Source: an uncultured Lachnospiraceae bacterium (lineage in GTDB: Bacteria > Bacillota > Clostridia > Lachnospirales > Lachnospiraceae). From it: a stretch of DNA of 64,000 nt. Position numbers and translations under genes: made by a program. The stretch is from positions 1-64,000 of the forward strand of contig CAMWPB010000018.1 of the NCBI GenBank assembly GCA_947176065.1. Reading direction: 5' to 3'. The notes beneath the pieces were generated by a model. That model saw only the letters and a program-made list of their open reading frames with translations, was not told the origin of the DNA and ran no database searches. Shown here piece after piece: positions 52,613 through 62,099 of the stretch; the first letter of the stretch is position 1, and each line of letters starts with the position of its first letter.

Positions 52613-53281
52613 ATGGAAATAGAAGTGACCGGGATCAGGAAGGCATATTTTCGGAAGAAAGTGCTTACGGATATCACATTTTCAGCGGAGGCCGGGAGCT
52701 GCGTGGCGATCCTTGGCAGTAACGGCAGCGGGAAGTCCACGCTGCTTTCCATTTTGGCGGGCGTGCGGGGAGCGGACAGCGGCTCTTTCTTTTATCAGGG
52801 GTCCGATTTGCTGCGCCATCCCGGGCAGATTCCGAAGGTGTTGGGCTATGTGCCGCAGGGAGATCCGCTGCTGGAGGAGCTGACGGCCTGGGACAACCTG
52901 CGCATGTGGTATGACAGGAAGACGCTGAAACGGGAGCTTTCCGAAGGCGCGCTCAGGCTGCTGGGGATCGACAGTTTTCTGAAAACGCCTGTGCGCCGTA
53001 TGTCGGGCGGCATGAAGAAGCGGCTTTCCATCGGCTGCGCAGTGGTATCGCGCCCGGGGATTCTGCTGCTGGATGAGCCGTCGGCTGCGCTTGATCCTGT
53101 CTGCAAGGAGAATATCCGGGCCTTTCTGGACGTTTACAGAAAAGAGGGCGGTATCGTGTTGATGGCGACCCACGACGCGCAGGATCTGGAATTGTCTAAC
53201 GCGTGTTATATATTGAGGGACGGCATGCTGCATCCATGGCAGTACGACGGGGATTTTCATAAACTGGTGGCGAACCTGTGA
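52613..53281 (+). CDS. ABC transporter ATP-binding protein
   Basis: The 222-residue protein has Walker A GSNGSGKST (35-43), a Q-loop in YVPQGDP, the signature MSGGMKKRLSIG, Walker B ILLLDEPSAALDP and an H-loop in MATHD. It is of the ABC-2/drug-export type. ATG 52613 with GGAGG five bases upstream is preferred over GTG 52601. Two ABC-2 type permease genes follow, so the three make one exporter; its cargo is not indicated by sequence. Confidence 0.93.
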   Translation: MEIEVTGIRKAYFRKKVLTDITFSAEAGSCVAILGSNGSGKSTLLSILAGVRGADSGSFFYQGSDLLRHPGQIPKVLGYVPQGDPLLEELTAWDNLRMWYDRKTLKRELSEGALRLLGIDSFLKTPVRRMSGGMKKRLSIGCAVVSRPGILLLDEPSAALDPVCKENIRAFLDVYRKEGGIVLMATHDAQDLELSNACYILRDGMLHPWQYDGDFHKLVANL

Positions 53282-53294
53282 ATCGGGAGGGCGG

Positions 53295-54530
53295 ATGAGA
53301 CAGGCGGGGGCTTATTTTCTGGCACAACTGAAACGCGCGGCACGACTGCTGCCCGGGCAGATTCTGGCGGATATGATTGTCTGTGTCTGCGTGGGCGCGC
53401 TGGCCTGCCTTTTGATTGCGCAGGGAGCGGCCTCGGCGGAGGGAAGCAGGTACCGGATCGGCATGGTGGGAGATTTGTCGGATTCCTATCTGGGGTTTGG
53501 GATTGCAGCCGTGCAGGAGATGGATGATTCCCGTTTTATGGTTGAGCTTGTACCCATGTCGGAGCAGGAGGCGCAGGACGCCTTTTTGCGTGGAGAGCTG
53601 TATGCCGTTATGCGGGTGCCCGAGGGGTTGATGGAATCCGTGGTGTATGGGAAAAATGACCGTCTGATTACGTATACGGCCACACAGGGGCAGCAGGGGC
53701 TGGGAACCATGGTGATGGGAGAAATCACGGATGTGGCTTCCACGCTGGTAACCTGTTCCCAGAGCGCGATCTATGCCATGCAGCGTGTGCTGGCAGATCA
53801 GGGCAGAGGGGAAGAGATTGGACGGGAAACGGATCAGCTGAATCTTGCCCTGATCAATCTGGTGCTTTCCCGGGGCGGTTTCGGTGACGTGGAGGTGCTT
53901 GGCTATGGGGACGGCCTGTCTTTGGAGCTGTACTATTTCAGCGGTATGATTTTACTGTTCCTTCTGCTTTCCGGGCTTTTGAACAGCGCCCTTTTTGCGC
54001 ATGGAAACGGCGCGGTTTTCTGCTTCCTGAAGGCGCGTGGCGTAGGAGCGTTTTGGCAGATTCTGGGAGAGTTTTTGGCGTACCTGCTGCTGGTGTCCGT
54101 GGGGCTTGTGATGTTATGTCTGCCGCTTGGCTTCGGGCTGGAGCGGGGACTTCTGGGGATTCCGGAATGGGAAGGTATGGGAGCGGCGCCCTTTCTGGCA
54201 TTTCTGCCGGTTCTTTTTCCGGCGGCGGTCATGTTTGCGGCCATGCAGTTCTTTCTCTTTGAGGCGGCGGAGGGGATTGTGAACGGGATTCTTTCCCAGC
54301 TCATTTGCGGGATCGGCATGGGGTATCTTTCGGGGTACTTTTATCCTTCCGCCTTTTTCCCGGAAAAAATGCGTGCGTTGGGGGCGCTTTTACCCTCCGG
54401 CGCGGCGGCGCGCTTTGTACAGGCGGGCGCATTGGGGAAAATTCCGGCGGCTGCGTGGGCTGCCGTTTTCGTTTGGCTGTCAGTGTTTCTTGGATTGACT
54501 ATAATGGTCAGATGGAGCAGGACGAGGTGA
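53295..54530 (+). CDS. ABC-2 type transporter permease
   Basis: The 411-residue protein has an N-terminal helix, a large outside domain of about 170 residues, and then five to six helices, the layout of ABC-2 permeases (YhgE/NatB-like). GGGAGG is five bases before the ATG. It forms half of the channel together with the product of the next gene, powered by the ATPase encoded 13 bases upstream. The outside domain is like those of other permeases that export small peptides or drugs, but no substrate can be named. Confidence 0.85.
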   Translation: MRQAGAYFLAQLKRAARLLPGQILADMIVCVCVGALACLLIAQGAASAEGSRYRIGMVGDLSDSYLGFGIAAVQEMDDSRFMVELVPMSEQEAQDAFLRGELYAVMRVPEGLMESVVYGKNDRLITYTATQGQQGLGTMVMGEITDVASTLVTCSQSAIYAMQRVLADQGRGEEIGRETDQLNLALINLVLSRGGFGDVEVLGYGDGLSLELYYFSGMILLFLLLSGLLNSALFAHGNGAVFCFLKARGVGAFWQILGEFLAYLLLVSVGLVMLCLPLGFGLERGLLGIPEWEGMGAAPFLAFLPVLFPAAVMFAAMQFFLFEAAEGIVNGILSQLICGIGMGYLSGYFYPSAFFPEKMRALGALLPSGAAARFVQAGALGKIPAAAWAAVFVWLSVFLGLTIMVRWSRTR

Positions 54531-54562
54531 CAGACGGTGGAAAACCGTAGGAGGACAGGGAC

Positions 54563-55693
54563 ATGCCGGGAAGAATGCTTGTGAGGTTTTTACTCTTACA
54601 GAAGAGGCTGTTAAAAAGAGTTAGCTTTCTTTTGATGCTCTGTCTGGCGCCGCTGCTTTCGGCAGGCGTCGGACGGCTTTCGGGGGAGCCAGCGGGGATT
54701 GCCACGGTCGCGCTGTATCTGCCAGAGGGGGATGCGGCGGCACAGGAGATTTCGGAAAGGCTTCTGGATGAAAGGGGCGTTCTGCGCTATCTGTCCTGTG
54801 AGGATGAGGAAAGGGCGCGGCGTATGGTGGAAACCGGGGAGGCGGACGCTGCCTGGATTTTTTCGGAGGATTTGTCAGAACGAATAGAGGAGCTTGCAAA
54901 AAAGCGCAGAGTGCGGCCGGTGGTGACAGTGGTGGAACGGCAGGACAGTGTGCCCCTGATCCTTGGGCGGGAAATTTTGTGCGCTGCCATTTACCCTTTC
55001 TTTTCCTATGCGGTCTATACGGGCTATGTGCGGGACGAGCTGGGACTTGCGGAAATGAGCGACGGGGCGCTGCGCCGGATTTATGACAGTGTGGCGGTGG
55101 AAGGGAGCCTGTTTCAGATGGTGTATGCCGATGAGACGCCCGGTGAGGCGGAAGATTTCACTTATGTGCAGGCGCCCCTGCGGGGGATTCTGGCCATTTG
55201 GTTTACCTTTGTGGGGCTGGCGGCGGCGCTCTGTTTCATGCGGGACGAAGCGCGCGGCGTCTACGGGCGCATTCCTGTGACGAGACGGCTTTCGGCCTCT
55301 TATACGGCGGGGGCGGCGTTTCTTTTGGACGCGGCGCTTGTGCTGCTGTTATCCTGTAAGCTGGCGGGCGTGTTTACGAACGGGAAGAACGAGGTGATAT
55401 GCTGTGCGGTTTTTGCGGCCTGTGTATTGGCTTTTACCAATCTGCTGCGGATGCTGTGCCGCACGCCCCGGAGACTTGGCATGATCTTTCTGCCGCTTCT
55501 GGCGGCGATGCTGGCGCTGTGTCCCGTTTTTCTGAATCTGCAGAATTTCAGGGCGGGAAAGCTGCTGCTCCCGCCCTGGTACTATCTGCAATCTATTCAT
55601 AACACGCGTTACCTATATGGAATGGCTGTCTATACGGCGATTTTGGTTCTGGTGAGCGCCGTATTGCAGCGGGTGCAGAGCCGCAGCGTCTGA
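54563..55693 (+). CDS. ABC-2 type transporter permease
   Basis: The 376-residue protein shows the same plan as its neighbour: a first helix (about 13-33), an outside domain containing YADETPGEAEDF, and six helices in the C-terminal half. Weak similarity to the preceding permease suggests an old duplication forming a heterodimer. A GGAGG site precedes the ATG. It ends the transporter operon, converging with the FAD oxidoreductase gene across a shared hairpin. Confidence 0.84.
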   Translation: MPGRMLVRFLLLQKRLLKRVSFLLMLCLAPLLSAGVGRLSGEPAGIATVALYLPEGDAAAQEISERLLDERGVLRYLSCEDEERARRMVETGEADAAWIFSEDLSERIEELAKKRRVRPVVTVVERQDSVPLILGREILCAAIYPFFSYAVYTGYVRDELGLAEMSDGALRRIYDSVAVEGSLFQMVYADETPGEAEDFTYVQAPLRGILAIWFTFVGLAAALCFMRDEARGVYGRIPVTRRLSASYTAGAAFLLDAALVLLLSCKLAGVFTNGKNEVICCAVFAACVLAFTNLLRMLCRTPRRLGMIFLPLLAAMLALCPVFLNLQNFRAGKLLLPPWYYLQSIHNTRYLYGMAVYTAILVLVSAVLQRVQSRSV

Positions 55694-55719
55694 TGCGGGC
55701 GGCTTTTCAATCCCGCATC
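55692..55719. terminator. Hairpin between convergent genes
   Basis: GATGCGGG (55692-55699) pairs exactly with CCCGCATC (55712-55719) around a 12-base loop. It overlaps the permease stop codon and lies 16 bases beyond the oxidoreductase stop. No long T run follows, so it may act as a weak bidirectional terminator. Confidence 0.45.
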
Positions 55720-55735
55720 GGAAATGCGTACGGAT

Positions 55736-57337
55736 CTAGTCAATTTCGATCTGGTCCGTCTGGGAAACGCTTTCTTTCTTCGCTTCCTCGTGATAGGTTT
55801 TTTCCGTGTTGACATTCCAGATATTGTCCTTGGAGGAAATACCGCCTAAAATATTTTTTACGGTCTCAAAGGAGGTCATCATGGAGTGGTCGATGTTGTT
55901 GTAGCGGTGCTGGCCGTTTCTGCCAACGCAGTAGAGATTGTCGATGGATTTCAGGTAACCGGTCAGCCTGTCCATATCCTTATAGGTATCAAAGTAGGCG
56001 GGGTAGGCCTTTTTAACCCGCTCCACATGGGAATCCATCACGTCGGAGGGGCTGTCGATCAGTCCCATGCTGACGATCTCGTCCACCGCAAAGCGGGTGA
56101 AATCCTCGTCCGACATGGTCCAGTACTTGTCCCCCTCGAAAACAAAATATTCCAGCCCGATCCAGACGGTATGCTCCAGGTCGCGCACCATGTAAGGTGA
56201 CCAGTTGTTGTAGATCTGGAAACGCCCCAGACGGACGCTCCTGTCATGGACATACACCCAGCAGTCGGGGACAATATTGCCGATGGTTTTCAGCTTTGTT
56301 TTATTTTTCAGGTTCAGCTTCGGCAGCAGGAGTCCTACGGTCATATAATCGCGGTAGGGAAGTCCTGCGGCGATGGCCGCCATATCCTCCGGCACGTCGT
56401 TCATGCCGGCCACCAGATCCTTCACGGGCATGGAGGAGATGAAAATGTCGCCCTCGGCGGCCACTTCGCCCTCCGGCGTCTCGTAGGTGACGGCGGTAAT
56501 GCGGCCGCTTCCGTCCCTGTGGAGCCGGACAGCCTTGCTGTGGCAGAGGATTTCTCCGCCCAGCTCCCGGATTTTGTCCGCCGTTACCTCCCAGAGCTGG
56601 CCGGGGCCGAGCTTGGGGTAGCTGAACTCTTCGATCAGGGATGTCTCCACCTCACGGTTTTTCCTGCCGGGCAGCATTTTTGAGAACACGTCCTTTAATA
56701 TGGCGGTGATGGACAGGCCTTTTACCCGCTGCGCGCCCCAGTCCGGCGCAATTTCGGAAGGATGCCTCCCCCATAAGTTTTCCGTATAATTCTCAAAAAA
56801 CATGGAGTAAAGTTTTTTGCCGAAACGGTTTACATAAAAATCCTCCAGAGATTTTTCCGGCCGCTTACGGATCATGGCAGCCAGATAACTGAAACCTACC
56901 TGAAGCGTGGTCAAAAAGCCCATATTGATAAAGGTTTCCGGCTTTAGGGAGATCGGGTAGTCAAAAAATTTCCGGTTAAAGTAGATCCGCGATACCCGGT
57001 TCCTCCGCAGCATGACACGGTTTTCCTTCTCCGGGTCCGGGCCGCCGGGAGAGAGCGTCATCTTGCGGTGCAGCACGATATCGTCATAGGTGGGAGATCC
57101 CTGAGTTGGCAGCATGTGCTCCCACCAGGCATTGACCTCCGGCACCTTGGAGAAAAAGCGGTGTCCGCCCATGTCCATGCGGTTTCCTTTATAGTTGACG
57201 GTCTTGGATATGCCGCCCATGGCATCGGATTCTTCCAGCACCGTGACTTTGTATTCTTTATTCTTATCCTGTCTGAGCAGTTCATAGGCGGCGGTCAGGC
57301 CCGCCGGTCCTGCGCCGATCACGTATACTTTTTTCAT
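55736..57337 (-). CDS. NAD(P)/FAD-dependent oxidoreductase of glycan clusters
   Basis: The 533-residue protein has the dinucleotide motif [15 protein letters not shown] at the start, an [12 protein letters not shown] segment and [11 protein letters not shown], which are shared with amine-oxidase-like and UDP-galactopyranose-mutase-like flavoproteins. Family members commonly lie in exopolysaccharide and capsule clusters. It might isomerise or oxidise a sugar nucleotide, but a mutase role is not certain because it is longer than typical Glf proteins (about 370-390). The last 30 residues are polar. AGTGAGGGC precedes its ATG. It is divergent from the DUF6077-like gene. Confidence 0.87.
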   Translation of the reverse strand: MKKVYVIGAGPAGLTAAYELLRQDKNKEYKVTVLEESDAMGGISKTVNYKGNRMDMGGHRFFSKVPEVNAWWEHMLPTQGSPTYDDIVLHRKMTLSPGGPDPEKENRVMLRRNRVSRIYFNRKFFDYPISLKPETFINMGFLTTLQVGFSYLAAMIRKRPEKSLEDFYVNRFGKKLYSMFFENYTENLWGRHPSEIAPDWGAQRVKGLSITAILKDVFSKMLPGRKNREVETSLIEEFSYPKLGPGQLWEVTADKIRELGGEILCHSKAVRLHRDGSGRITAVTYETPEGEVAAEGDIFISSMPVKDLVAGMNDVPEDMAAIAAGLPYRDYMTVGLLLPKLNLKNKTKLKTIGNIVPDCWVYVHDRSVRLGRFQIYNNWSPYMVRDLEHTVWIGLEYFVFEGDKYWTMSDEDFTRFAVDEIVSMGLIDSPSDVMDSHVERVKKAYPAYFDTYKDMDRLTGYLKSIDNLYCVGRNGQHRYNNIDHSMMTSFETVKNILGGISSKDNIWNVNTEKTYHEEAKKESVSQTDQIEID

Positions 57338-57458
57338 GCAGCCCTCACTTGTTCTGTTTATTTTACTTTATAAGATTTGCGACAGAGAAAAACAGCCTGT
57401 ACAAAGGCCCGACTGATATCAGTTTACCATGTTTGGACAAGGATGTATACGGGAATTA

Positions 57459-57487
57459 TGGAAAAATAAGACGGTATATGCTATAGT
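57459..57487 (+). promoter_or_regulatory. Extended minus-10 promoter
   Basis: TGGAAA at 57459-57464 and TATAGT at 57482-57487 are 17 bases apart, and TGC directly precedes the minus-10. The combination is the same as at 36064-36092. It would drive the DUF6077-like gene and the MBOAT/SGNH pair. Confidence 0.4.
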
Positions 57488-57532
57488 AGTACTGACTGTT
57501 GTCTTGTGTAAGGAAAAGAAAGAGGCGTAATT

Positions 57533-58690
57533 ATGCTGGCTGTAATCAGTTTGGTTTTCTGGCTTTTGGCAGTCCCGTTCTGCATCGGGCTGATCCCGGC
57601 GAATTTCATATCGGCGGAAAAAAGAAGCCCGGGATTTGTGCTGCTTTCCGGGTATTTTGGTATGTGGGCGCTCTTTGCGCTTTCGGCGATGCCGGCGGTT
57701 CTTTGGGTGGAATACGATAATTTCAAGGCGGCTTCCGTGGCGTTTACGGTACTGACGCTTCTTTGCGCGGCGGCGGGCGTATGGCTTCTGTATCGGAACA
57801 CAAAGTCGGGAAACCCGGGGCTTGTGGCAGGAACAACCGGGAAATTTCCGGAAAGACAGAAGGAGAGCGGAACGGGCGTCGAGTGGCTGCTATTTTTTGT
57901 GCTGCTGGGGTTCCAGCTCTACAAGGCGGCGGCTTTTGCCTCCTTTGACGGCGACGATGCCTACTATGTGGTGGAGTCTTTGATCGCCCAGGAGGCGGGT
58001 GTGATGTACCGTATTCTGCCGCTTACGGGCGGCTCCACGGGGCTTGACGTAAGACATGCGATGGCGGTTTTTCCCATGTGGACAGCCTTTGTTTCGGTGA
58101 GAGCGGGGGTGCATGCCACCATTGTCTCCCATGTGGTGATGCCCCTTGTGCTGATTCCGCTGACGTATCTGCTGTATTACGAAATCGGGCGCAGACTTTT
58201 TGTGAAAAGTCCGCAGTCAGACGGAAAACAGGGCGGAGCAAACGAGGCGCAGGGGGTGGGCAGACATGTCCTCCAAAGGGAGAATCTGCCCGCGTTTATG
58301 ATCATTATGGCAATGTTCCAGATTTTCGGGAATGTGTCCATTTACACCAACGAAACCTTTTTTCTGACCCGCACATGGCAGGGCAAGGCGGTGGCGGGCG
58401 CGCTTGTGATCCCGGCGCTTTTCTGGGTGTTACTGCAAATCAAAAGTGTCAGAAAAGGGCGGACAGATGCGGGTCTCTGGATTCTGCTTGTCTGCATCAA
58501 TATGACGGCGGGCGTGTGCAGTTCCATAGCCGTGTTTCTCGTCTGTATCCTGATTGCGGTGGCGGCCTTCTGTCTGGCGGTGGCGGAGCGCGACTGGAAA
58601 ATCCTTTTCAAGGTGGGAGCGGCCTGCATACCCAATGTGGTGTATATGGCGGTTTATGTGGTTATGGCGTATAGTTACCTTTTAAAATAG
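57533..58690 (+). CDS. DUF6077-like membrane protein, N-terminal part
   Basis: The 385-residue product has about nine hydrophobic segments. The loop FDGDDAYYVVESLIAQ, with an acidic DD pair, and RHAMAVFPMW resemble the catalytic loop of GT-C-like DUF6077 proteins. It ends abruptly in a hydrophobic segment at a TAG, directly followed in frame by TGA, then four codons later by the ATG of the next gene in the same frame. Together the two would be about 640 residues, near what I expect for a whole protein, so the gene may be split. Both parts still have ribosome sites. Confidence 0.78.
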   Translation: MLAVISLVFWLLAVPFCIGLIPANFISAEKRSPGFVLLSGYFGMWALFALSAMPAVLWVEYDNFKAASVAFTVLTLLCAAAGVWLLYRNTKSGNPGLVAGTTGKFPERQKESGTGVEWLLFFVLLGFQLYKAAAFASFDGDDAYYVVESLIAQEAGVMYRILPLTGGSTGLDVRHAMAVFPMWTAFVSVRAGVHATIVSHVVMPLVLIPLTYLLYYEIGRRLFVKSPQSDGKQGGANEAQGVGRHVLQRENLPAFMIIMAMFQIFGNVSIYTNETFFLTRTWQGKAVAGALVIPALFWVLLQIKSVRKGRTDAGLWILLVCINMTAGVCSSIAVFLVCILIAVAAFCLAVAERDWKILFKVGAACIPNVVYMAVYVVMAYSYLLK

Positions 58691-58702
58691 TGAGGGCGGC
58701 AT

Positions 58703-59464
58703 ATGTGGGGTATTTTTTTAGAGAGCGTCGTTATATTTAAAAATTATATGGGATACCACGAGAATCATTTTCTGGCCGGGATTTATGTCCTGGTGCTCCT
58801 CTATCTGTGGCTCACGGAGAAGGATCGGCGCAGGCGGGTGCTGTTTGTCTACGCGCCCACGCTTCTTCTTCTGCTGTTTTTCTGCCCCCTGTTCCGCAAG
58901 GTGTTTGTGCGACTCATGGAGGATTCCGAGACTTATTACCGGCTTTTGTGGCTGTTGCAGATGAGCCTTGTCAGCGCCTACGGCCTGATCCGGCTGATGG
59001 GAAAGCACAGGCGGATCGGGCTTGTGGCAGCCTGTCTTGCGATTGTGGCCTGCGGGGATTATGTCTATGACAGCGAACACATTTCCCGGGCGGAGAATGC
59101 CTACCATCTGCCGCAGGAGGCGGTGGATATCGTGGATATGATAGAGCCGGAGGAAGGACGGATCACGGTGCTTGTCCCGGCGGATCTGATTTACTATGTG
59201 AGACAGTACAGCACGGATATTGAACTGCCATATGGCCGTGAGATGCTGATTGCCCGTTGGGATTATTACAATGCCATGTATGAGGCCATGGAGGAGGCGG
59301 AGGTGATTGACACGCCCGCTTTTGCCGAACTGGCCAGGACATATCCCTGCGCCTATGTGATCTTAAAGGAAGACCGGGAAATCCGGGAACCGCTGACGGA
59401 TTACGGCTATTCGGTTTACGGCCGGGTGGGGGAGTATGTGATTTATAAGGATATGATGCTGTAG
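58703..59464 (+). CDS. DUF6077-like membrane protein, C-terminal part
   Basis: The 253-residue product has about four helices followed by an outside soluble tail (about residues 135-253), like the C-terminal part of the other GT-C-like proteins in this window. Its ATG has GAGGG six bases before it and lies in the same frame as the previous gene, only 12 bases after that stop. It could be translated by re-initiation to make a two-part enzyme, or it could be the remnant of a gene broken by a stop. No independent catalytic motif is seen in this part. Confidence 0.75.
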   Translation: MWGIFLESVVIFKNYMGYHENHFLAGIYVLVLLYLWLTEKDRRRRVLFVYAPTLLLLLFFCPLFRKVFVRLMEDSETYYRLLWLLQMSLVSAYGLIRLMGKHRRIGLVAACLAIVACGDYVYDSEHISRAENAYHLPQEAVDIVDMIEPEEGRITVLVPADLIYYVRQYSTDIELPYGREMLIARWDYYNAMYEAMEEAEVIDTPAFAELARTYPCAYVILKEDREIREPLTDYGYSVYGRVGEYVIYKDMML

Positions 59465-59488
59465 AGTGCGTGACAGGAGAAATAATGC

Positions 59489-61030
59489 ATGTTATTTAAT
59501 TCTTATATTTTTGTATTTGTGTTTTTTCCCATATGTCTGCTCGGTTATTACGTCCTTCTGCAAAAGGGAAAACCCGGGGGGACAAAAGTGTTTCTGACTG
59601 CCATGTCTTTGTGGTTCTATGGCTATTTTAATCTGTCCTATCTGCTGATTATGGTTTGCAGCATTGCCGGAAACTATCTGTTCCACAGACTGCTGTCCGG
59701 GGGAAGGCTCCGGCTGCGGCAGAGGGGAGAGGGAAAGGCCGGGCAGGAGGAGGCGCAGGTCGGGGCAGTTGCCCGCAGGGCCGTTATGATCCTGGCGGTG
59801 GCGCTGAATCTGGGCGTGCTGTTTTACTTTAAGTATTTTGACTTCTTTCTTGACACCGTTAACGGTGTGTTTGGAACGGACTTTATTTTGCGGGGCATTC
59901 TTCTTCCATTGGGGATCAGTTTTTTTACCTTTCAGCAGATTTCCTTTATTGTGGATACTTACCGGGGCGAGGCGGCGGACTGTTCTCTGTCCGAATACGC
60001 GCTGTTTGTCTCCTTTTTCCCGCAGTTGATCGCGGGTCCCATCGTGAATCACGGCGAGATGCTGCCGCAGTTTCGGGCGTTTGGTACGAAAAAGGCGGAT
60101 TGGGAGCGGATCGCGGGCGGCTTCGCGCTTTTTGTGCTGGGCCTTTCCAAGAAAGTGCTTCTGGCGGACACGTTCGGGGCGGGTGTGGATTACGGCTATG
60201 GCAATCTGGCTGTTCTCGGCCGGGCGGACGCAGGTTTGGTGATTCTGTTCTACGCCCTGCAGCTTTATTTTGATTTCAGCGGATACTGCGATATGGCGGT
60301 GGGGATCGGCAGGATGCTCGGCATAGAGATTCCCGTCAATTTCAATTCTCCTTACAAAGCGGTGAATATCGTGGATTTCTGGAAACGGTGGCATATTACC
60401 CTGAACCGTTTTTTTACCAAATATGTCTATATTCCGCTGGGCGGCAACCGCAAGGGGCGGGGACGGATGTATGTTAATCTGCTGATCGTCTTTTTCTTAA
60501 GCGGCCTCTGGCATGGGGCTGGTTTTCATTTTATTGTGTGGGGGATGCTGCACGGTGTGCTGTATGTGGTTACCCGGTTCTGGCAGGGGCGTGTGAAAAC
60601 CAAAAACGACAAATGTGTCAAAAATAGAATTCTGACAGTGGTGTCACAAGTGGCAACCTTTCTCTATGTGAGCGTGGCATGGGTCTATTTCCGGGCGGAG
60701 AACATCTCGCAGGCGAATACGCTTCTTCGGACAGCGTGCGCAGGGGAAGCGAAAAAGATTTCCATGGATCTGGCGGAATGCCTGCAGCCGGACGAATTCT
60801 GGTATGTGATCAAGGTGCTGCATCTGGACAACCTGCCTTTTAGCCGTTATATGATAATGCTCCTGTTTCTGGCGGCGGGGCTGTATTTTTCCATGATAGG
60901 GCGGAACGCGCAGGAGCGGGTGGCGCGCCTGAAATACGGTCCTGTGTCGGCGGCGGTGCTGGTGGTTTTGGCGGTGTGGTGTATCCTCAGCTTTTCCGGA
61001 GTCAGCACGTTTTTGTACTTTAATTTTTAA
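59489..61030 (+). CDS. MBOAT family O-acyltransferase
   Basis: This 513-residue protein is the third MBOAT in the window. It has the same opening (MLFNSYIFVF) and ending (YFNF) as the one at 34573, RWHITLNRFFTKYVYIPLGG, and SGLWHGAGFHFIVWGMLHG with both conserved histidines. It should carry an acyl group through the membrane and hand it to an outside acceptor, working with the SGNH protein encoded 11 bases downstream, like AlgI/AlgJ or DltB/DltD. A basic Arg/Gly-rich loop (RLRLRQRGEGKAG) lies between the second and third helices. Confidence 0.92.
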   Translation: MLFNSYIFVFVFFPICLLGYYVLLQKGKPGGTKVFLTAMSLWFYGYFNLSYLLIMVCSIAGNYLFHRLLSGGRLRLRQRGEGKAGQEEAQVGAVARRAVMILAVALNLGVLFYFKYFDFFLDTVNGVFGTDFILRGILLPLGISFFTFQQISFIVDTYRGEAADCSLSEYALFVSFFPQLIAGPIVNHGEMLPQFRAFGTKKADWERIAGGFALFVLGLSKKVLLADTFGAGVDYGYGNLAVLGRADAGLVILFYALQLYFDFSGYCDMAVGIGRMLGIEIPVNFNSPYKAVNIVDFWKRWHITLNRFFTKYVYIPLGGNRKGRGRMYVNLLIVFFLSGLWHGAGFHFIVWGMLHGVLYVVTRFWQGRVKTKNDKCVKNRILTVVSQVATFLYVSVAWVYFRAENISQANTLLRTACAGEAKKISMDLAECLQPDEFWYVIKVLHLDNLPFSRYMIMLLFLAAGLYFSMIGRNAQERVARLKYGPVSAAVLVVLAVWCILSFSGVSTFLYFNF

Positions 61031-61041
61031 GGAGGAACTGA

Positions 61042-62097
61042 ATGAAGCGATTTAAAAAATGGATGCTTTCCATTGTGTCCCTCACTTTACTATTGCTTAT
61101 ATTGTCGGCCGCGCTGGTGGTCTGGGTGGACCCTTTCTTCCAGTATCACGCGCCGCTTGCGGACTTTCCCTATCTGGTGGACAACCAGCTTACCCAGAAT
61201 CCGGGGATGGCGAAGCACATGGACTACGACAGCGTGATCCTCGGATCCTCCATGACGGTGAATTTCAACACCCACTGGTTTGAGGAGCTGCTGGGGCTTA
61301 AGACGATTAAGCTCAACTACAGCGGCGCTTACCCGAAAGATCAGGCGAACATTATGGACATTATCTTCGACAGCGGCCACGAGGTGAAGTCGGTTTTTCT
61401 GGGAGTTGACGTGATGACCTACACCGGGGGCGTGGATGAGACGAAATACCCGGTTCCGGCTTATCTCTACGATGATAATTATTTGAATGACATACAGTAT
61501 CTGTTAAACAAGGACGTGCTTTTGAATTATGTGCTGCGTCCGCTGGCGGACCCGGACAAGACGGATCTTGCCACCGTGTATCAGAGCTGGTGGACGGACG
61601 AATACTACAATATCCAGTGGGTGATGCACAATTATGCGCCGCCGGAAACGGTGGAGGAGGAGACGCTGCCAGACGCTTTTATTGATAGCACGGAGAAAAA
61701 CCTGCAGGTCAATCTCTGCCCTTATATCGAGCAGAACCCGGATACCACATTCTATATCTTTTTCCCGCCTTACAGCATTCTCTATTGGAACGACGTCAGG
61801 CAGGAGAACCATATGGAGGCCACCATGCGGGAGTATGCGCATATCGCGGACACGCTGCTCCCCTACGACAATGTGCGCGTGTTTTATTTTCCGAACCGGG
61901 AGGAGATTGTGACGGACTTAAACAATTACGCGGATTATACCCATTATCATGCAAGGTTTAACCGCTTTATGACGGAGTGCTTTGCGGATGGGACGTGTGA
62001 AGTGAAGAGCGCAGAGGAAATGGTGCAGGCGCTTGAGGGGACACGGGATATGATAGAGAGGTTTGACTTCGAGGGGTTATTCTCAGTAGAGTATTGA
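61042..62097 (+). CDS. Membrane-anchored SGNH-like partner of MBOAT
   Basis: The 351-residue product has an N-terminal membrane helix (8-28) and an outside domain opening with VILGSSMTVNF (GSS at 68-70), the presumed nucleophile loop, and the late YADYTHYHARFN element as the likely Asp/His site. The organisation matches DltD/AlgJ-like proteins. GGAGG is close to the ATG, 11 bases after the MBOAT stop. It likely completes acyl transfer to a surface glycan. It converges with the degenerate SGNH gene, and structured element copy C fills the gap. Confidence 0.87.
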   Translation: MKRFKKWMLSIVSLTLLLLILSAALVVWVDPFFQYHAPLADFPYLVDNQLTQNPGMAKHMDYDSVILGSSMTVNFNTHWFEELLGLKTIKLNYSGAYPKDQANIMDIIFDSGHEVKSVFLGVDVMTYTGGVDETKYPVPAYLYDDNYLNDIQYLLNKDVLLNYVLRPLADPDKTDLATVYQSWWTDEYYNIQWVMHNYAPPETVEEETLPDAFIDSTEKNLQVNLCPYIEQNPDTTFYIFFPPYSILYWNDVRQENHMEATMREYAHIADTLLPYDNVRVFYFPNREEIVTDLNNYADYTHYHARFNRFMTECFADGTCEVKSAEEMVQALEGTRDMIERFDFEGLFSVEY

Positions 62098-62099
62098 CA

